Shown piece by piece: positions 26,885-36,395 of a stretch of DNA of 64,000 nucleotides; within the stretch, counting starts at the first letter, position 1; each line of letters opens with the position of its first letter. The DNA comes from Sterolibacterium sp964437515 (lineage in GTDB: Bacteria > Pseudomonadota > Gammaproteobacteria > Burkholderiales > Rhodocyclaceae). Position numbers and translations under genes: made by a program. The notes under the pieces were generated by a model, which did not search any database, was not told the origin of the DNA, and worked only from the letters and a program-made list of their open reading frames with translations. The stretch is taken from the NCBI GenBank assembly GCA_964437515.1, contig CAYTHB010000002.1:51779-115778 (forward strand), read 5' to 3'.

Positions 26885-28000
26885 TCATTCAAAAATGGCG
26901 TGCTGTTTCAATGCCCAAGCAACATGTTCGCGTACCAGTGCAGAAACATCATCACGACGGGTTTGCAATGCGTGGATGGTCGCTGCGTTGGTCGGTGCAT
27001 TGCCTAGAGCCACCGCAATATTTCGCAACCAGCGTTCATGACCGATGCGGTAAATCGGGCTACCGGCCATGCGTTCCATGAATTGTTGTTCGCTCCAGGC
27101 AAAGAGCTCGGTCAGTTTTGCAGTATCCAGAGCATGACGCACGGCAAAGTCGCTTTCGCGGGTGGTTTGTGCATTCTTCTGCCACGGGCAATAGAGCTGA
27201 CAGTCGTCACAACCATAAATGCGATTACCCATGAGTGGACGTAATTCTTCGGGAATACTGCCGGAATGTTCGATGGTGAGGTAGGAGATACACCGTCGGG
27301 CATCGACTTGATAGGGCGCAATGATGGCTTGTGTCGGGCAGTATTGCAGGCAGGCGGTGCATGTGCCGCAGTGCGATGTTTGCGAAGCATCCGCTGGCAA
27401 GGGCAGGTTGGTGATGAGCTCACCGAGGAAAAAACTGGAACCGGCTTCGCGGGTGAGCAACAGCGTATGCTTGCCGCGCCAGCCTAAGCCTGCGCGTGCG
27501 GCGAAATGGCCTTCGAGTATGGGAGCGGAGTCTGTAAAAGGGCGATAGATGAAGGGCGTTGCGGTTGCCATGGTTGTCATTGCGGCTTCAATACGATCGG
27601 CGAGTTTTTGCAGGCGTTGTCGGATGAGCTTGTGGTAATCCCGCCCCAAGGCATAGCGTGAAATATAGGCACGTTCGGTATCGGTGAGATTTTCTCGCGC
27701 TTGAGCCCCGTCTTGCCCCGGCCAGTAGGACATGCGTGCGGAAATCAGGCTGATTGCACCCGGAACCAGTTCGGCAGGACGTGCCCGTTTGAGTCCGTGG
27801 CGTGCCATATAATCCATTTCCCCGTGGCATCCGGCTTCCAGCCAGTCCAGCAAGCCCTTTTCAGCGATGGGATCGGGCGTGGTGGTGCTGATGCCGACCT
27901 CATCAAAACCGAGTTCTTGCCCCCAGTGCTTGATTTGTTGAGCGAGGGCGTGCCAATCCGGCTCGGTGGATGGAGTATCTGGAGTATCCTGACTATGCAT
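26885..28000 (-). CDS. queG: Epoxyqueuosine reductase
   Basis: Last enzyme of queuosine tRNA modification; uses cobalamin and two [4Fe-4S] clusters. The 371 residues carry the ferredoxin motif CGTCTACLQYCP and the second set CDDCQLYCPW, plus the family segment GLGWRGKHTLLL. Its ATG (27998-28000) shares the palindrome ATGCAT with the divergent tsaE ATG (27995-27997), so the start codons of the two genes interlock. Confidence 0.94.
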   Translation of the reverse strand: MHSQDTPDTPSTEPDWHALAQQIKHWGQELGFDEVGISTTTPDPIAEKGLLDWLEAGCHGEMDYMARHGLKRARPAELVPGAISLISARMSYWPGQDGAQARENLTDTERAYISRYALGRDYHKLIRQRLQKLADRIEAAMTTMATATPFIYRPFTDSAPILEGHFAARAGLGWRGKHTLLLTREAGSSFFLGELITNLPLPADASQTSHCGTCTACLQYCPTQAIIAPYQVDARRCISYLTIEHSGSIPEELRPLMGNRIYGCDDCQLYCPWQKNAQTTRESDFAVRHALDTAKLTELFAWSEQQFMERMAGSPIYRIGHERWLRNIAVALGNAPTNAATIHALQTRRDDVSALVREHVAWALKQHAIFE

Positions 28001-28510
28001 GAACGAGATGATAAACGATGTATCGTAAGCCAGACCTTGCTGGATGAGGCGGCAACGATTGCGCTGGGGGCAAAGCTCGCGGAAACACTGGCGTTGTGCA
28101 AGGACGGCTTGCTGGTTTATCTGGAAGGCGATCTGGGTGCGGGCAAGACGACGCTGGTGCGTGGTTTGCTGCGTGCCCTAGCTTACGAAGGTAAGGTGAA
28201 AAGCCCAACCTATACTTTCGTTGAACCTTATGCTATTTCTAGTTTACACTTATATCACTTTGATTTTTATCGGTTCGAATCAGCAGAAGAGTATCTTGAT
28301 GGGGGCTTTGACGAATATTTTGGCAAGGGAGCGATTTGTCTGGTCGAATGGCCCGACAAGGCCGCGCCGTATTTGCCGTCACCGGATGTGCGGATCTGCC
28401 TGTCGGTACTCGATGACGGGCGGGCAGTCGTGCTCGAAGGATTGGGTGAGGAGGGGCGGCGATGTCTGACGAATCAGGCGCAAAGCCGATCTCCCGACGC
28501 GATGCATTGA
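27995..28510 (+). CDS. tsaE: tRNA t6A ATPase TsaE
   Basis: ATPase needed with TsaB/TsaD for the t6A modification at tRNA position 37. 171 residues; Walker A GDLGAGKTT at 45-53, then the family SPTYTFVEPY and HFDFYRFES stretches. The chosen ATG interlocks with the queG start; the first ten or so residues are not conserved-looking, so a later non-ATG start is possible. The 3' end overlaps amiC by 49 bp in another frame, which is long for this pair. Confidence 0.9.
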   Translation: MHERDDKRCIVSQTLLDEAATIALGAKLAETLALCKDGLLVYLEGDLGAGKTTLVRGLLRALAYEGKVKSPTYTFVEPYAISSLHLYHFDFYRFESAEEYLDGGFDEYFGKGAICLVEWPDKAAPYLPSPDVRICLSVLDDGRAVVLEGLGEEGRRCLTNQAQSRSPDAMH

Positions 28511-29835
28511 AATTTGCCGCCGCCAGTCTGACCTTGCTGGTGACCCCTGTCGCGCATGCTTTTTCCTGGAAACCTGGACAGCCTCAACCAACATCGTCAG
28601 CGTTGACCAATGTGTTGGCAGTGCGTGTCTGGCCGGCACGCGATTACACACGGATCACACTGGAATATGCGGCACCCCTCAAGTTTAGCTACATGCAGGT
28701 GAGTAACCCTGAACGGCTCGTGGTGGATCTCGAAGGGGTGGAGTTCAATTCAGTACTGCAAAACCTGCCGGGCAAGATTTCAGAAACAGATCCTTACATC
28801 AAATTGATTCGCGCCGGCCGTAATCGTCCGGGGGTCGTACGTCTGGTGATTGAATTGAAAGGCGAGACAGGCGCGATCAAGCCGCAAGCCTTTACACTCA
28901 ATCCGGTGGGAGAATATGCGCATCGATTGGTGTTTGATCTTTATCCTAGCGATCCGCCAGATCCCTTGATGGCTTTGGTTGATAAGGGTGGCAAGCCTGA
29001 AAAACAGGATAAGACAGATACGGCGACGCTCAGGATGGATGATCGGCTCGATCAGCCTCCGCCCTCGTCAGCAAACACCGTGAATAAGCCCGTCCGTCGC
29101 GAGAAAAATGAAAAGCCTGATATAGCACGGCTGATTACCATCGTGCTCGACCCCGGTCATGGGGGTGAGGATCCGGGCGCGATTGGTCGCGGGGGAAGTC
29201 ATGAAAAAGAGGTGACGCTCTCGATTGCACGACGATTGAAAGAAAAAATCGATGCCGAGCCCAATATGCGTTCGGTATTGACGCGGGATGGTGACTACTT
29301 CATTCCCTTGGGGCAGCGCGTTCAGAAGGCGCGCCGTTTGCGTGCGGATTTGTTCATTTCGGTACATGCCGATGCCTTCATCAAGCCGACGGCGCGCGGC
29401 TCCAGCGTTTTTGCACTTTCGGAAAGTGGGGCATCTTCGACGGCAGCCCGTTGGCTGGCACAGCGCGAAAATGCAGCGGATTTGATTGGTGGAGTGAATC
29501 TGGGTGTCAAGGATGCCAATCTTGCTCGCACCTTGCTGGATCTTTCGCAGACCGCCACAAATCACGACAGCATGAAGCTGGGCAAGGCCGTACTAGGCGA
29601 GTTGGGCGGCATCAATACCTTGCACAAGGGGCAAGTGGAACTGGCGAGTTTTGCTGTGTTGAAAGCGCCGGATATTCCGTCGATATTGGTTGAGACCGCC
29701 TTTATTTCGAATCCCGAAGAAGAAAAGCGGCTGATTGATGAGGCATATCAAGACAAGATGGCCGATGCCTTGCTGCGCGGCATCAAACGCTACTTTGCCG
29801 CCAACCCGCCGTTGGCGAAATCACCGCTGACTTGA
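28462..29835 (+). CDS. amiC: N-acetylmuramoyl-L-alanine amidase AmiC
   Basis: Periplasmic amidase that splits septal peptidoglycan during cell separation. 457 residues with a twin-arginine signal (SRRDALKFAAASL, Arg12-Arg13), an AMIN septum-targeting domain (about 45-160), a Pro/Lys-rich linker, and Amidase_3 (about 218-447). Zinc ligands are visible: His in LDPGHGGEDPGA, Glu in GSHEKEV, His in SVHADAF, with the catalytic Glu in VETAFISNP. The start lies within the end of tsaE, a common pairing. Confidence 0.94.
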   Translation: MSDESGAKPISRRDALKFAAASLTLLVTPVAHAFSWKPGQPQPTSSALTNVLAVRVWPARDYTRITLEYAAPLKFSYMQVSNPERLVVDLEGVEFNSVLQNLPGKISETDPYIKLIRAGRNRPGVVRLVIELKGETGAIKPQAFTLNPVGEYAHRLVFDLYPSDPPDPLMALVDKGGKPEKQDKTDTATLRMDDRLDQPPPSSANTVNKPVRREKNEKPDIARLITIVLDPGHGGEDPGAIGRGGSHEKEVTLSIARRLKEKIDAEPNMRSVLTRDGDYFIPLGQRVQKARRLRADLFISVHADAFIKPTARGSSVFALSESGASSTAARWLAQRENAADLIGGVNLGVKDANLARTLLDLSQTATNHDSMKLGKAVLGELGGINTLHKGQVELASFAVLKAPDIPSILVETAFISNPEEEKRLIDEAYQDKMADALLRGIKRYFAANPPLAKSPLT

Positions 29836-29861
29836 TGTGCTGATCGTTGTTTGTAAGCGGT

Positions 29862-29897
29862 TTGAGAGCGGTTGAGTCAGAGTGCGACTGATATAAT
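29862..29897 (+). promoter_or_regulatory. Extended -10 promoter before ribF
   Basis: TATAAT at 29892-29897 preceded by TG one base earlier (29889-29890), the extended -10 form, 43 bp before the ribF ATG. A -35-like TTGAGA/TTGAGT lies upstream at poor spacing, which extended -10 promoters tolerate. Confidence 0.55.
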
Positions 29898-29939
29898 TGC
29901 CTGTTTCTTGCACACACCGTTTCCGCGCATCCTCTTTTC

Positions 29940-30875
29940 ATGCAGGTTTTTCGCCATATTCCTTCGCAGGCCACGACGCCATGCGTGCTGACCATTGGTA
30001 ATTTTGATGGTGTGCATCGTGGTCATCAGGCTTTGTTGGAACGCTTGATCGTACAGGCAAGAAAATTGGGGCTGCCGGCCACGGTGATGACCTTCGAGCC
30101 GCATCCACGCGAATTGTTTGAGTCGCATCAAGCACCGCCACGGCTCACCCGTCTGCGCGAAAAGCTGCGCTTGCTGGAAAGTTGCGGTGTGGATCGTGTC
30201 TTTGTTTGCCGTTTCAATGCGTCGTTAGCCGCTCTGGAGGCGGAAACTTTCGTCGAGCGTCTGCTGGTGCAGGGGCTGGCCGTGCGTCATCTCTATGTAG
30301 GCGATGATTTCCAGTTCGGGCGCGGGCGACGAGGCAATTTTGCTATGTTGCAGACCGAAGGGGCGCGATGGGATTTTACGGTGGAATCCATGCCAACCAT
30401 CGACTGGCAGGGCGAGCGCGTGTCCAGTTCGCGCATTCGCGATTTGCTGGCAGCGGGCGAGCTGGAACATGCGGCGCGTTTGCTCGGGCGGACGTATTCC
30501 ATCTCCGGGCGTGTCGTGCATGGCAAAAAGATTGGGCGACAACTGGGTTTTCCGACGGCCAATATCCAGCTCAAGATGAAGCGCGTGCCGCTCGCGGGTG
30601 TGTTTGCCGTGCAGGTGAGAGGTATCGCCGCTCACCCGCTGCCGGGGGCGGCCAGTCTGGGTACGCGCCCGACTCTTGCCGAAGGGCTGAAACCCGTGTT
30701 GGAAGTGCATCTGCTGGATTTCGAGCAGAGTATTTATGGCGCGCATGTGACAGTCGATTTTCTCCACAAGCATCGCGACGAAGCACGTTTTGACACCCTT
30801 GAAGAACTCACGGCACACATCGCTCAGGATGTGATTGCCATTCGTCATTATTTTCAGAATATCCATCATGGCTGA
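29940..30875 (+). CDS. ribF: Bifunctional riboflavin kinase / FAD synthetase
   Basis: Converts riboflavin to FMN and FAD. 311 residues: the N-terminal adenylyltransferase domain with TIGNFDGVHRGHQ and the SSSRIRDLL-type segment (VSSSRIRDLL), then the C-terminal flavokinase domain with GRQLGFPTANI. Its stop overlaps ileS by 8 bp, continuing the ribF-ileS-lspA-fkpB-ispH unit that is standard in proteobacteria. Confidence 0.95.
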   Translation: MQVFRHIPSQATTPCVLTIGNFDGVHRGHQALLERLIVQARKLGLPATVMTFEPHPRELFESHQAPPRLTRLREKLRLLESCGVDRVFVCRFNASLAALEAETFVERLLVQGLAVRHLYVGDDFQFGRGRRGNFAMLQTEGARWDFTVESMPTIDWQGERVSSSRIRDLLAAGELEHAARLLGRTYSISGRVVHGKKIGRQLGFPTANIQLKMKRVPLAGVFAVQVRGIAAHPLPGAASLGTRPTLAEGLKPVLEVHLLDFEQSIYGAHVTVDFLHKHRDEARFDTLEELTAHIAQDVIAIRHYFQNIHHG

Positions 30876-33663
30876 TTCCGATTACCGCAAGACCCTCAAC
30901 ATGCCCGACACGCCGTTTCCGATGCGTGGCGACTTGGCAAAACGCGAACCCGTCTGGATTGCTGCTTGGCAAGAAAAGCAGATTTACCGGCAGATCCGTG
31001 AGCTTTCCGCCCGCGAGCAACGGCCGCGCTTCATGCTGCATGACGGCCCGCCCTATGCCAATGGCGACATCCACATCGGTCATGCGGTGAACAAGATTCT
31101 CAAGGACATCATCATCCGCTCGAAGACGCTGTCGGGCTTCGATGCGCCCTATGTGCCGGGCTGGGATTGCCATGGTCTGCCGATCGAACATCAAATCGAA
31201 AAACAGCATGGCAAGGGGATTCCCGCCGAGAAGGTGCGCGAGCTGTCGCGGGCGTATGCGGCCGAGCAGGTGGCGCGGCAGAAAAAGGATTTCATCCGTC
31301 TGGGCGTGCTGGGCGAGTGGGACAATCCCTATCTGACCATGGCCTATGCCACCGAGGCCGACGAGATTCGCGCGCTCGGCAAAATCATGCAGCAAGGTTA
31401 TCTGTATCGCGGACTCAAGCCGGTGAACTGGTGTCTGGATTGCGGCTCGGCACTGGCAGAAGCGGAAGTGGAATACGAAGACAAGACTTCGGATGCCGTC
31501 GATGTGGCTTTCCCCGTCATCGACAATCAGGCATTGTCCGCAGCCTTCAATGTCGTTGTCACTCAGTCGGCCTGTGTGGTGATCTGGACTACCACGCCGT
31601 GGACGCTGCCGGCGAATCAGGCAGTGTGTGCCAATCCCGAACTCGAATATGGGCTATATGAAACGCGCAAGGGCTTGCTGGTTCTTGCCACTGATCTGGC
31701 AGCAGCCTGTCTGGCGCGGTACGAACTCGCCGATGCCCGTTTACTGGCGCAGTGCGCGGGTAGCCAGCTGGAAGGCCTGCAGTTGCAGCATCCTTTCCTC
31801 GAACGAAAAGTGCCGCTGATTCTCGGCGCGCACGTCACGCTCGAAGCGGGGACGGGGCTGGTGCACACCGCACCAGCGCACGGGGTGGATGACTATCAGG
31901 TGGGCTTGCGCTACCAGTTGCCGATCGACAATCCGGTGGGCGATGACGGCAAGTTCATTTCCACTGTGGCGCAATTCGCCGGGCTGACGGTGTGGCAGGC
32001 GAATCCCAAGGTCATCGAAACCCTGACGGAGAATGATCGCCTGCTCAAGCACGGCAAGCTGAAACACAGCTATCCGCATTGCTGGCGGCACAAGACGCCG
32101 ATCATTTTCCGCGCCACTACACAATGGTTCATCGGCATGGAGCGCAAGATGAATGAAGCTGCGCCCAGCCTGCGCCAAGTGGCAGAGCGTGCGGTGGAGG
32201 CAACGCAGTTTTTCCCCGCCTGGGGACGCGCCCGGCTGGAGGCAATGATGAAGAGCCGCCCCGACTGGTGCGTGTCGCGGCAGCGTAATTGGGGCGTGCC
32301 GATCCCCTTCTTCCTGCACAAGGAAACTGGCGAGCCGCATCCGCGCACGGCGGAGCTGCTCGAACAGGTGGCGCAGCGTGTGGAACAGGCGGGGATTGAA
32401 GCGTGGTTTAGTCTCGATGCCAAGGAACTGCTCGGTGAGGACGCAGCGCACTACAGCAAGATGAGCGACACGCTGGATGTGTGGTTTGATTCCGGCACGA
32501 CGCATTTGTCGGTGCTGCGCGGCTCGCACGCGGCGCAGAGCAGCTTTCCTGCGGATCTGTATCTCGAAGGCTCCGACCAGCATCGTGGCTGGTTTCAGTC
32601 CTCGCTGCTCACCGGCTGCGCCATCGACGGGCGTGCACCCTATAAAGCCTTGCTGACCCACGGTTTCGTGGTCGATGGCAAGGGGCACAAGATGTCTAAA
32701 TCCAAGGGCAATGTGGTCGCGCCGCAGCAGGTGTCGGACAGCATGGGCGCGGAAATCCTGCGTTTGTGGACGGCGGCGACGGATTACTCCGGCGAGCTGA
32801 CCATCTCCGATGAAATCCTCAAACGCGTGGTCGAGTCTTATCGACGCATCCGCAACACCTTGCGTTTTTTGCTGGCGAACACCGCCGATTTTGATGCCGC
32901 CACACAGATGCTGCCGGTCAGTGACTGGCTGGAGGTCGACCGCACCGCATTGGCACTGACCCGTCAGCTGCAAGTCCAGGTGCTGGGCGATTACGCGCGT
33001 TACGAATTCCACAAGGTGGTGCAGGCCTTGCAGAATTTCTGCTCGGAAGATCTCGGGGCGTTTTATCTCGACATTCTCAAGGACCGGCTCTACACCACGG
33101 CAGAAAATTCCGTGGCGCGGCGTTCGGCGCAGAGCGCGCTGTGGCACATCCTGCAAGCCTTGACGCGGCTGATGGCGCCGATCCTCAGCTTTACCGCCGA
33201 GGAAATCTGGGCGTTGGTGGGGCAAGGCGAGAGCGTGATGTTCACGCGCTGGCATGAGTTGCCTGCGCTGACCGATGAGGCGGTATTGCTGGCGCGTTGG
33301 CAACAAATCCGCGAAATTCGCGGCGAGGTCAGCAAGCTGCTGGAAGAAGAATTGCGCGCCACCGGCAAGATCGGTTCATCGCTGCAAGCCGAGGTGGAAA
33401 TCCGCGCCAGTGGCACGCGCTACGAGGTGCTTGCGGCACTGGGCGATGATCTGCGCTTCGTGCTGATTTGCTCGAAAACCACGCTGTTGCAAGTCGCCGA
33501 TGCGGCGGCGGAAATCCTCATTGTCACGCCGACGCCCCATGCCAAGTGCGCGCGTTGCTGGCACTGGCGCGAGGATGTTGGGCACGATGCCGCGCATCCT
33601 GAGTTGTGTGGTCGTTGCACATCCAATTTATTTGGTGAAGGAGAGCCACGTCATGCGGCTTGA
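30868..33663 (+). CDS. ileS: Isoleucyl-tRNA synthetase
   Basis: Class-I synthetase charging tRNA-Ile, 931 residues from the ATG at 30868. HIGH motif at 69-72 (NGDIHIGHAVN), KMSKS near 607 (GHKMSKSKGN), an inserted editing domain between them, and a C-terminal zinc module CARCWHW ... CGRC near 894-920. This is the bacterial type I form. It overlaps lspA by 11 bp. Confidence 0.97.
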   Translation: MADSDYRKTLNMPDTPFPMRGDLAKREPVWIAAWQEKQIYRQIRELSAREQRPRFMLHDGPPYANGDIHIGHAVNKILKDIIIRSKTLSGFDAPYVPGWDCHGLPIEHQIEKQHGKGIPAEKVRELSRAYAAEQVARQKKDFIRLGVLGEWDNPYLTMAYATEADEIRALGKIMQQGYLYRGLKPVNWCLDCGSALAEAEVEYEDKTSDAVDVAFPVIDNQALSAAFNVVVTQSACVVIWTTTPWTLPANQAVCANPELEYGLYETRKGLLVLATDLAAACLARYELADARLLAQCAGSQLEGLQLQHPFLERKVPLILGAHVTLEAGTGLVHTAPAHGVDDYQVGLRYQLPIDNPVGDDGKFISTVAQFAGLTVWQANPKVIETLTENDRLLKHGKLKHSYPHCWRHKTPIIFRATTQWFIGMERKMNEAAPSLRQVAERAVEATQFFPAWGRARLEAMMKSRPDWCVSRQRNWGVPIPFFLHKETGEPHPRTAELLEQVAQRVEQAGIEAWFSLDAKELLGEDAAHYSKMSDTLDVWFDSGTTHLSVLRGSHAAQSSFPADLYLEGSDQHRGWFQSSLLTGCAIDGRAPYKALLTHGFVVDGKGHKMSKSKGNVVAPQQVSDSMGAEILRLWTAATDYSGELTISDEILKRVVESYRRIRNTLRFLLANTADFDAATQMLPVSDWLEVDRTALALTRQLQVQVLGDYARYEFHKVVQALQNFCSEDLGAFYLDILKDRLYTTAENSVARRSAQSALWHILQALTRLMAPILSFTAEEIWALVGQGESVMFTRWHELPALTDEAVLLARWQQIREIRGEVSKLLEEELRATGKIGSSLQAEVEIRASGTRYEVLAALGDDLRFVLICSKTTLLQVADAAAEILIVTPTPHAKCARCWHWREDVGHDAAHPELCGRCTSNLFGEGEPRHAA

Positions 33664-34138
33664 GTTGAAAAAATGGTGGGGGTTGATACTGCTGATCATC
33701 GTTCTCGATCAGATCACCAAAGTGCTGGTAACCTCGCATTTTCAGCCGGGTGAAGGGCGCATGGTGACTTCCTTCTTTGATCTGGTTTTTGTCTTCAACA
33801 AGGGTGCAGCATTCAGCTTTTTAGCAAATGAAGCGGGTTGGCAGCGCTGGTTTTTTACGGGATTGGCCTTTGCCATTTCGGCTTGGCTGAGTGTGCTGCT
33901 GCGTCAGCATTCGGGCGAAAAATTGATGCCGCTGGCCATCAGTCTCATCATTGGCGGTGCGTTGGGTAATGTCATCGACCGTTTCGTTTATGGCGCGGTA
34001 GTGGATTTTCTGTCTTTCCATGTGGCGGGCTACTACTGGCCGGCTTTTAATGTGGCCGATTCCGGCATTTGCGTCGGTGTGACGTTGATGTTGTGGTCTC
34101 AATTTTTTGTAGGAGACGCTCATGAGCGAACGCGTTAA
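33653..34138 (+). CDS. lspA: Lipoprotein signal peptidase (signal peptidase II)
   Basis: Inner-membrane aspartic peptidase that cuts prolipoprotein signal peptides. 161 residues with four hydrophobic segments; the catalytic aspartates are Asp109 (GNVIDRF) and Asp136 (NVADSGI), and NKGAAFSF is also typical. The start overlaps the end of ileS and the stop overlaps fkpB by 17 bp. With lolCD it forms the lipoprotein pathway seen in this window. Confidence 0.96.
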   Translation: MRLELKKWWGLILLIIVLDQITKVLVTSHFQPGEGRMVTSFFDLVFVFNKGAAFSFLANEAGWQRWFFTGLAFAISAWLSVLLRQHSGEKLMPLAISLIIGGALGNVIDRFVYGAVVDFLSFHVAGYYWPAFNVADSGICVGVTLMLWSQFFVGDAHERTR

Positions 34139-34553
34139 ATCCGATAGTCTGGTTACTCTCAACTACCGCATTGCCAGTGCGGATGATGTCGAATTCATCG
34201 GTACCTTCGATTCGGCTCCTGCGGTGCTGCAGCTGGGCAATGGCGAGCTTTCGCCTGCCCTCGAACGTTGCCTCACCACCCTGAATGTGGGTGATCGTCA
34301 CGTCTTTTTGCTGGAGCCACAGGATGCCTTCGGTCCGCATCTGCCGGAGATGGTGCAGCGCATGCCGCGCGCGCAACTGCCGAATAACGACAAACTGCAA
34401 GTGCAAACTCTGTTCGAGTTCGATGCCCCTAACGGCGCGCGGTTCACCGGGCTGATCCGCGAACTGGATGAGCAAAGTGTGTTGATTGATTTCAATCACC
34501 CGCTGGCGGGCAAGGCAATCCGCTTTGAAGCAGAAATCATCGGCATCATCTGA
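34122..34553 (+). CDS. fkpB: FKBP-type peptidyl-prolyl isomerase, FkpB/SlpA type
   Basis: Cytosolic SlyD-like prolyl isomerase and chaperone of 143 residues. It starts with the FKBP strand VTLNYRIAS, has GNGELSPALERCL and a short IF-type insert with PQDAFG and MPRAQLP. The His/Cys-rich metal tail of SlyD is absent, so FkpB (SlpA) is the better name. AGGAG lies before the ATG at 34122, inside the lspA end. Confidence 0.92.
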   Translation: MSERVKSDSLVTLNYRIASADDVEFIGTFDSAPAVLQLGNGELSPALERCLTTLNVGDRHVFLLEPQDAFGPHLPEMVQRMPRAQLPNNDKLQVQTLFEFDAPNGARFTGLIRELDEQSVLIDFNHPLAGKAIRFEAEIIGII

Positions 34554-34557
34554 GAAC

Positions 34558-35517
34558 ATGAGCGTGAACGATCAGCACATCCTGCTCGCCAATCCGCGCG
34601 GTTTCTGTGCCGGAGTGGAGCGCGCCATTGCCATTGTCGAACGTGCGCTAGCCAAATTCGGTGCGCCGATCTATGTCCATCATGAAGTGGTGCATAACCG
34701 CTATGTGGTTGATGAGTTACGTGCCAAGGGCGCCATTTTTGTGGAAACCTTGGAGGAAGTGCCTGCGGGAGCTACATTGATTTTCAGTGCCCACGGAGTT
34801 TCCAAAGCCGTCAGCGAGCTGGCGGAAGCGCGGGGCTTTCGCATTTTCGATGCCACCTGCCCGCTGGTCACCAAGGTGCATGTCGAAGTCGCCAAGATGC
34901 ACCGCGAAGGGCGTGAGATCATCATGATCGGTCATCGCGGCCATCCCGAAGTCGAAGGCACGATGGGGCAGATCAAACAGGGTATCCAGTTGGTCGAGAG
35001 TGTCGAGGATGTGGCGCGTTTGCAGGTTCAGGATGCGGAACATCTTTCCTATGTCACTCAAACCACGCTTTCGGTGGATGACGCCGCTGCAATTACGGCA
35101 GCTTTGGGCGCGCGTTTTCCGAGCATACAGGGCCCCAAAAAGAATGACATCTGCTATGCCACACAGAATCGTCAGGATGCGGTCAAAGCGCTGGCGCAGC
35201 AATGCGATATTGTCATCGTAGTGGGTTCTCAAAACAGCTCAAACTCCAATCGGCTGCGTGAAGTAGCACAAAATCTCGGTGTTCCGGCCTATCTCGTGGA
35301 TCGGGCTGAACACTTGGAGCGACATTGGTTTGACGGAAAATCCCGTATCGGTGTGACGGCAGGTGCATCAGCGCCGGAGTTGCTCGTGAAGCAGGTGGCC
35401 GAACAGCTTGAATCCTGGGGAGTGACGCATATCCAGCCGCTGGAAGGCACGCCAGAAACCACCATATTTCCGTTACCTCGCGAGTTGTCGGGTATCGAGC
35501 CCTCACCTCAGGGTTGA
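34558..35517 (+). CDS. ispH: 4-hydroxy-3-methylbut-2-enyl diphosphate reductase
   Basis: Last step of the MEP isoprenoid pathway, an iron-sulfur enzyme. 319 residues from ATG 34558, 5 bp after fkpB. Cluster cysteines are Cys17 (PRGFCAG), Cys101 (DATCPLV) and Cys about 200 (ICYATQNRQ); the active-site TQTTLS and SSNSNRL segments are present. Its last 10 bp overlap the end of the convergent TonB-like gene. Confidence 0.97.
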   Translation: MSVNDQHILLANPRGFCAGVERAIAIVERALAKFGAPIYVHHEVVHNRYVVDELRAKGAIFVETLEEVPAGATLIFSAHGVSKAVSELAEARGFRIFDATCPLVTKVHVEVAKMHREGREIIMIGHRGHPEVEGTMGQIKQGIQLVESVEDVARLQVQDAEHLSYVTQTTLSVDDAAAITAALGARFPSIQGPKKNDICYATQNRQDAVKALAQQCDIVIVVGSQNSSNSNRLREVAQNLGVPAYLVDRAEHLERHWFDGKSRIGVTAGASAPELLVKQVAEQLESWGVTHIQPLEGTPETTIFPLPRELSGIEPSPQG

Positions 35518-36257
35518 GGCAGAGGAGTGATTTGAGGGGGTGAGTTTGTGCCCTCTGTGGATATTGATGCGGGTGCCTGCGGCGGCCTGCCATCGTCATA
35601 ATTGACTTCGATCATCATGAGTGAGCCTACCGCCCGACCATAACGTTCACCGGGGGTAAAGCGCATCTGCTGAAAACTGGTAACGGTGGACTCGACGAGT
35701 TTGGGTGGAAGATCTGTTTTTTCGACAGAAACGTGCACCACGATGCCTTGTTCATCAATCCATAATTTGATTGTCATTTGCCCCGCAGCGATGATGTCAC
35801 TTGTTTCAGGTGTGTCCAGATCCTTGAATTCAATCGGAACGGGTGAATGAGTGAGTTGCTCTGCCGGATAAAACTTCGGGGCATCCAGCGGTAGTATCGG
35901 GGTTTCTACATAGGATGAAGTTGCTTCGGATGTTTGCGTCTGTGCCTGCGTTGCCTCTGTCTTCTGTGTAGATGGCTGGAGCGAAGACTCCTGTGTTGCT
36001 GGAGGATTGACTGGGTCGGCAGGATTGACTTCAATCTGCGGCTGAAGTGCCGTTTCAGCGTTTGCACGACGAGGCGTAAGGGTGATGTTTAGCAAACGTG
36101 CTGAAACAGTGGGTGTGTCGTGATCCAAACCATTGGATATTTCAAGACGATACCCCCAGTAAGGCAACATGATGAAGCCCAGATGAAGCAGGCAGGATGC
36201 CAGCAACGCATTGGGTAAGCTGAGCTTTTGGAATGGGCAGGGAAGTTGACCGTTCAT
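35508..36257 (-). CDS. TonB-like energy transducer protein
   Basis: 249-residue protein with an N-terminal membrane anchor (about 15-34, ALLASCLLHLGFIMLPYWG). A Pro/Gln/Thr-rich periplasmic spacer (about 75-125) follows, then a C-terminal domain with the TonB-like pattern MTIKLWIDEQGIVVHVSVEKTDLP ending in a beta strand; the tail is Pro-rich. TonB partners ExbB and ExbD are not adjacent, so it may be a TonB paralogue or a TonB-domain protein of another system. It is divergent from pilE with a 138-bp gap. Confidence 0.65.
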   Translation of the reverse strand: MNGQLPCPFQKLSLPNALLASCLLHLGFIMLPYWGYRLEISNGLDHDTPTVSARLLNITLTPRRANAETALQPQIEVNPADPVNPPATQESSLQPSTQKTEATQAQTQTSEATSSYVETPILPLDAPKFYPAEQLTHSPVPIEFKDLDTPETSDIIAAGQMTIKLWIDEQGIVVHVSVEKTDLPPKLVESTVTSFQQMRFTPGERYGRAVGSLMMIEVNYDDGRPPQAPASISTEGTNSPPQITPLPQP

Positions 36258-36395
36258 TCTTGAAATAAAACCGTATGTCGCCTGCGCTTTACGAGAGTAT
36301 CCATCGGACTATTATCACGATACTGGGGCAGCAATATATTTTGAGGAAGTGCTTTAATGCAACTTAATACAACAGCAAGAACAGGGATGACACTC

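Noticed and set aside
31741..33306. 521-codon open frame antisense to ileS
   Set aside because: It lies entirely within a well-conserved synthetase gene and its translation shows no domain; codon bias of ileS explains it.
36258..36395. Sigma-54 promoter before pilE
   Set aside because: A TGGGGCAGCAATATA-like string is present, but the spacing between GG and GC elements is wrong.
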